Assembly: GCA_012520695.1 (NCBI GenBank)
Contig: JAAYNU010000182.1
Location: forward strand, 1 to 9,585
DNA: 9,585 nucleotides
Direction of reading: 5' to 3'
Source: Erysipelothrix sp.
GTDB lineage: Bacteria > Bacillota_I > Bacilli_A > Erysipelotrichales > Erysipelotrichaceae
Positions 6,827 through 9,585 of the stretch are shown piece after piece (the stretch's first letter is position 1; the number at the start of each line of letters is the position of its first letter). Position numbers and translations under genes: made by a program. The notes beneath the pieces were generated by a model that was given only the letters and a program-made list of their open reading frames with translations, was not told where the DNA came from and searched no databases.

Positions 6827-9424
6827 ATGACAGAAAAAATAGATAACGAAATCAATGAACTTGTCGCTAAAGGACAAAAAGCGCTAAGTGAATTTAAAAA
6901 ACTAGATCAAGAGGCAATCGATCACATCGTTGCTAAGGCAAGTGTTGCTGCTTTAGATCAACATGGTGTTCTCGCAAAAATGGCGGTAGAAGAAACAGGT
7001 CGTGGTGTATTTGAAGACAAGGCTACTAAGAACCTATTCGCATGTGAGCACGTAATCAACCACTTAAGAGATCTTAAGACGGTAGGGATTATTTCCGAAG
7101 ATGATGTTACTGGTATTACGCAAATTGCGGATCCAGTTGGTGTAATTTGTGGATTAACTCCAACAACAAACCCAACTTCAACAGCGATCTTTAAATCACT
7201 CATTTCATTAAAGACTCGTAATCCAATTATTTTCTCATTCCATCCAGCTGCACAACAATGTTCAATTGCTGCTGCTAAGGTTGTTAGAGATGCAGCGATT
7301 GCTGCTGGAGCACCTGAGAACTGTGTTCAATGGGTTGTTAAGGGAAGTGGTGCAAAAACCAACGAACTAATGAACCATGATGGTGTTGCAACAATCCTAG
7401 CTACTGGTGGTAACGCAATGGTTAAGGCTGCATATTCATGTGGTAAACCTGCTCTTGGTGTTGGTGCTGGTAACGTACCTGCTTATATGGAAGCAAGCTG
7501 CGACCTAAAACAAGCAGTTAACGATATCGTAATTTCAAAAGGCTTCGATAATGGAATGATTTGTGCTTCAGAACAAGCAGTTATCATCGATGAAGTTATT
7601 TACAAAGAAGCAGTTGATCGTTTCAAAGAATATAACGTGCATTTCGTAACTGCAGCAGAGAAAAAGAAACTTGAAAAATTCATGTTCGGTGTTGCTGGTG
7701 GCGACAAAGACGTTGATCAAGCAGTTCTTAACCCTGATGTTGTTGGTAAATCCGCTGAGTGGATTGCTGAACAATCAGGATTCAAAGTTGCTAAGAATAC
7801 AGTAATTCTTGCTGCTGAGTGTAAACTAGTTGGTCCTAAAGAAGTACTAACTCGTGAAAAACTTTCACCAGTATTAGCTGTTCTTAAATCAAAAGACAGT
7901 ACAGAAGGTATTGATCTTGCGAAACAAATGGTTGAATTCAATGGAATGGGTCACTCGGCTGCAATCCATACGAAATCAAAAGAACTTTCAGAAAAATTCG
8001 GTGAAGCAGTTCCTGCAATCCGTATTATCTGGAACTCACCATCTACTTTCGGTGGTATTGGTAACGTATATAACGACTTCATCCCTTCATTAACATTGGG
8101 TTGTGGTTCATACGGTAAGAACTCAGTTGGAGACAACGTGGGTGCTGTTCAATTACTTAACATTAAAAAGATTGGGAGACGTAACAACAATATGCAATGG
8201 TTCAAAGTTCCTGAGAAAATTTATTTTGAAAGAAATGCAATTCGCTACTTAAGCGAAATGAAAAATGTTGAACGCGTTATGGTTGTAACTGATAAAGCAA
8301 TGGTTGACTTAGGTTACTATGGCTTGATCGTTGAACAACTACAAAAACGTCAAAACAATGTTCAAATCCAATTGTTTGCGGATGTTGAACCAAACCCTTC
8401 ATTACACACAGTAAATAAAGGTACAGCAATTATGAATACATTCCAACCAGATACAATCATCGCTCTTGGTGGTGGTTCTCCAATGGATGCCGCGAAAATT
8501 ATGTGGATGTTCTATGAGCACCCTGAAGTAGTCTTCGATGATCTAAAACAAAAATTCATCGATATTCGTAAGCGTGCATTCAAATACCCTCCATTGGGTG
8601 AAAAAGCTCAAATGGTTGCGATTCCTACAACATCAGGTACTGGTGCCGAAGTAACACCGTTTGCTGTAATTACAGATACAGATAATCATAAAAAATACCC
8701 ATTAGCTGACTACTCATTGCTTCCTAACGTTGCAATCATCGATCCAATCTTTACTACAAACCTCCCAGCAACTGTAACTGCTGATACTGGACTTGATGTA
8801 TTAACACATGCAACTGATGCGTTCGTTTCTGTATTTGCTTCTGACTATACAGACGGACTCTGTATCCAAGCAGTTCAAATGGTATTCGAAAACCTTGAAC
8901 GTGCAGTTAAAGATGGTAAGAATGATCTCGAAGCTCGTGAAAAAATGCATAACGCATCAGCACTTGCTGGTATGGCATTCGGTAACGCATTCCTCGGAAT
9001 GAACCACTCATTAGCTCATAAGATTGGTGGCCACTGGACTGTTCCTCATGGTCGCATTAACGCAATCTTAATGCCACATGTTATTCGTTATAACGGTACA
9101 TTCCCTGAAAAACCAGGAATGTGGCCAAAATACGGTGTATACCGTGCAAACGAAAGATATGCTCAACTTGCTCGTATCTTAGGACTTCCTGCATCAACAA
9201 CTGAAGAGGGTGTTGAATCATATGCGAAAGCATGTCATGACCTCGCTGTTCGTTGTGGTGTTAAGATGTCATTTGAAGAACAAGGTATGGAGAAGAAGAA
9301 ATTTGATGAACTCAAAGAAGATATCGCATATCTTGCATATGAGGACCAATGTTCTCCATGTAACCCACGTCTACCAATTATCGTAGATATGGTTGAAATT
9401 CTAAATAAAGCTTACAAAAAATAA
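6827..9424 (+). CDS. adhE: bifunctional acetaldehyde-CoA/alcohol dehydrogenase
   Basis: AdhE reduces acetyl-CoA to acetaldehyde and then ethanol, oxidising two NADH; it is cytoplasmic and typically forms spirosomes. The product has 865 residues. The N-terminal ALDH domain (about 1-440) carries catalytic C246 in GFDNGMICASEQ. A linker at about 441-458 (KKIGRRNNN) joins it to an iron-dependent ADH domain (about 459-865). That domain has the NAD-binding GGGSPMD (548-554) and iron ligands D657, H661, H727 and H741, with spacings identical to E. coli AdhE. Both active sites are intact. The start is the ATG at 6827 with GGAGGT 6 nt upstream. An open extension back to a GTG at 6722 would begin inside the terminator stem and add a spurious hydrophobic leader. 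The codons look strongly biased (GTT, GCT, CAA, AAC), as in highly expressed genes. Two Rex-like sites upstream suggest redox control. It is monocistronic, with its own terminator. Confidence 0.97.
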   Translation: MTEKIDNEINELVAKGQKALSEFKKLDQEAIDHIVAKASVAALDQHGVLAKMAVEETGRGVFEDKATKNLFACEHVINHLRDLKTVGIISEDDVTGITQIADPVGVICGLTPTTNPTSTAIFKSLISLKTRNPIIFSFHPAAQQCSIAAAKVVRDAAIAAGAPENCVQWVVKGSGAKTNELMNHDGVATILATGGNAMVKAAYSCGKPALGVGAGNVPAYMEASCDLKQAVNDIVISKGFDNGMICASEQAVIIDEVIYKEAVDRFKEYNVHFVTAAEKKKLEKFMFGVAGGDKDVDQAVLNPDVVGKSAEWIAEQSGFKVAKNTVILAAECKLVGPKEVLTREKLSPVLAVLKSKDSTEGIDLAKQMVEFNGMGHSAAIHTKSKELSEKFGEAVPAIRIIWNSPSTFGGIGNVYNDFIPSLTLGCGSYGKNSVGDNVGAVQLLNIKKIGRRNNNMQWFKVPEKIYFERNAIRYLSEMKNVERVMVVTDKAMVDLGYYGLIVEQLQKRQNNVQIQLFADVEPNPSLHTVNKGTAIMNTFQPDTIIALGGGSPMDAAKIMWMFYEHPEVVFDDLKQKFIDIRKRAFKYPPLGEKAQMVAIPTTSGTGAEVTPFAVITDTDNHKKYPLADYSLLPNVAIIDPIFTTNLPATVTADTGLDVLTHATDAFVSVFASDYTDGLCIQAVQMVFENLERAVKDGKNDLEAREKMHNASALAGMAFGNAFLGMNHSLAHKIGGHWTVPHGRINAILMPHVIRYNGTFPEKPGMWPKYGVYRANERYAQLARILGLPASTTEEGVESYAKACHDLAVRCGVKMSFEEQGMEKKKFDELKEDIAYLAYEDQCSPCNPRLPIIVDMVEILNKAYKK

Positions 9425-9434
9425 TTACTGATAC

Positions 9435-9470
9435 AAAACACCAACCCTTTATATCCAGGTTGGTGTTTTT
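9435..9470 (+). terminator. intrinsic terminator of adhE
   Basis: AAAACACCAACC (9435-9446) pairs perfectly with GGTTGGTGTTTT (9458-9469) around an 11-nt loop, ending in TTTTT (9466-9470). The stem starts 10 nt after the adhE stop codon. Confidence 0.93.
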
Positions 9471-9572
9471 CCATATATAATGTTTCTATATTAAAGAGGC
9501 ATATTACGCATTAAATACGTGAATATTTAGATTTGTGTTCCTTCACATTTTCATGGCTACTTCATAAACCTG

Positions 9573-9581
9573 TGTTATAAT
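9573..9581 (+). promoter_or_regulatory. extended -10 promoter for a gene beyond the right edge
   Basis: TGT-TATAAT (TATAAT at 9576-9581) is a strong extended -10 pointing out of the window on the + strand; no good -35 is visible. A short inverted repeat, TGTG-N6-CACA (9534-9547), lies about 30 nt upstream. Between 9471 and 9533 I see only A+T-rich sequence without a gene. Confidence 0.5.
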
Positions 9582-9585
9582 AGCA

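Noticed and set aside
9534..9547. CRP/FNR-like site TGTG-N6-CACA
   Set aside because: CRP and FNR boxes need 8 nt between TGTG and CACA; the 6-nt gap does not fit, and Rex spacing also fails.

Overview
The window looks like a chromosomal segment of a low-GC Bacillota. I infer this from the A+T-rich sequence, strong AGGAGG-type ribosome binding sites, TGn-TATAAT extended -10 promoters, U-tailed intrinsic terminators and the protein families present. An Erysipelotrichia-like source is possible, but I cannot prove it from the sequence alone. All seven intact genes lie on the + strand, in three or four transcription units separated by clear terminators. The window reads as core carbon metabolism; I see no mobile element, CRISPR array, tRNA or rRNA.

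Region 1 (1-320) holds the tail of an upstream transcription unit (terminator at 78-110) and then the control region of a beta-glucoside operon. That region contains a 19-nt inverted repeat, a sigma-A-type promoter with a candidate CcpA cre site inside it, and a first RAT (ribonucleic antiterminator) element.

Region 2 (321-4596) is a bgl/lic-type operon. Its genes are licT (BglG-family antiterminator, GTG start), a second RAT overlapping a strong terminator, a PTS enzyme IIBCA for beta-glucosides, and a GH1 6-phospho-beta-glucosidase. Expected logic: in substrate, the PTS permease stops phosphorylating LicT, LicT folds the RAT, the terminator cannot form, and permease and glucosidase are made. 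The permease delivers 6-phospho-beta-glucosides, which the glucosidase splits to glucose-6-phosphate and aglycone. HPr and CcpA would add catabolite control. Unusually, the first RAT has no visible terminator after it.

Region 3 (4597-5357) is a two-gene, overlapping DUF2975 membrane protein / YozG-like small HTH regulator cassette with its own promoter, a very short leader and a perfect 12-nt palindrome upstream.

Region 4 (5358-6732) has an extended -10 promoter, a LacX/GalM-like aldose 1-epimerase and, overlapping by 4 nt, a small membrane protein ending in a zinc ribbon, closed by a terminator.

Region 5 (6670-9585) contains adhE, the bifunctional acetaldehyde/alcohol dehydrogenase that regenerates NAD+ in fermentation. 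Two Rex-operator-like sequences precede it, one on each side of the upstream terminator. It is closed by its own terminator, and a fresh extended -10 promoter at the right edge points to a further + strand gene beyond the window. Two predicted starts need trimming: the epimerase should begin at 5441 and adhE at 6827.
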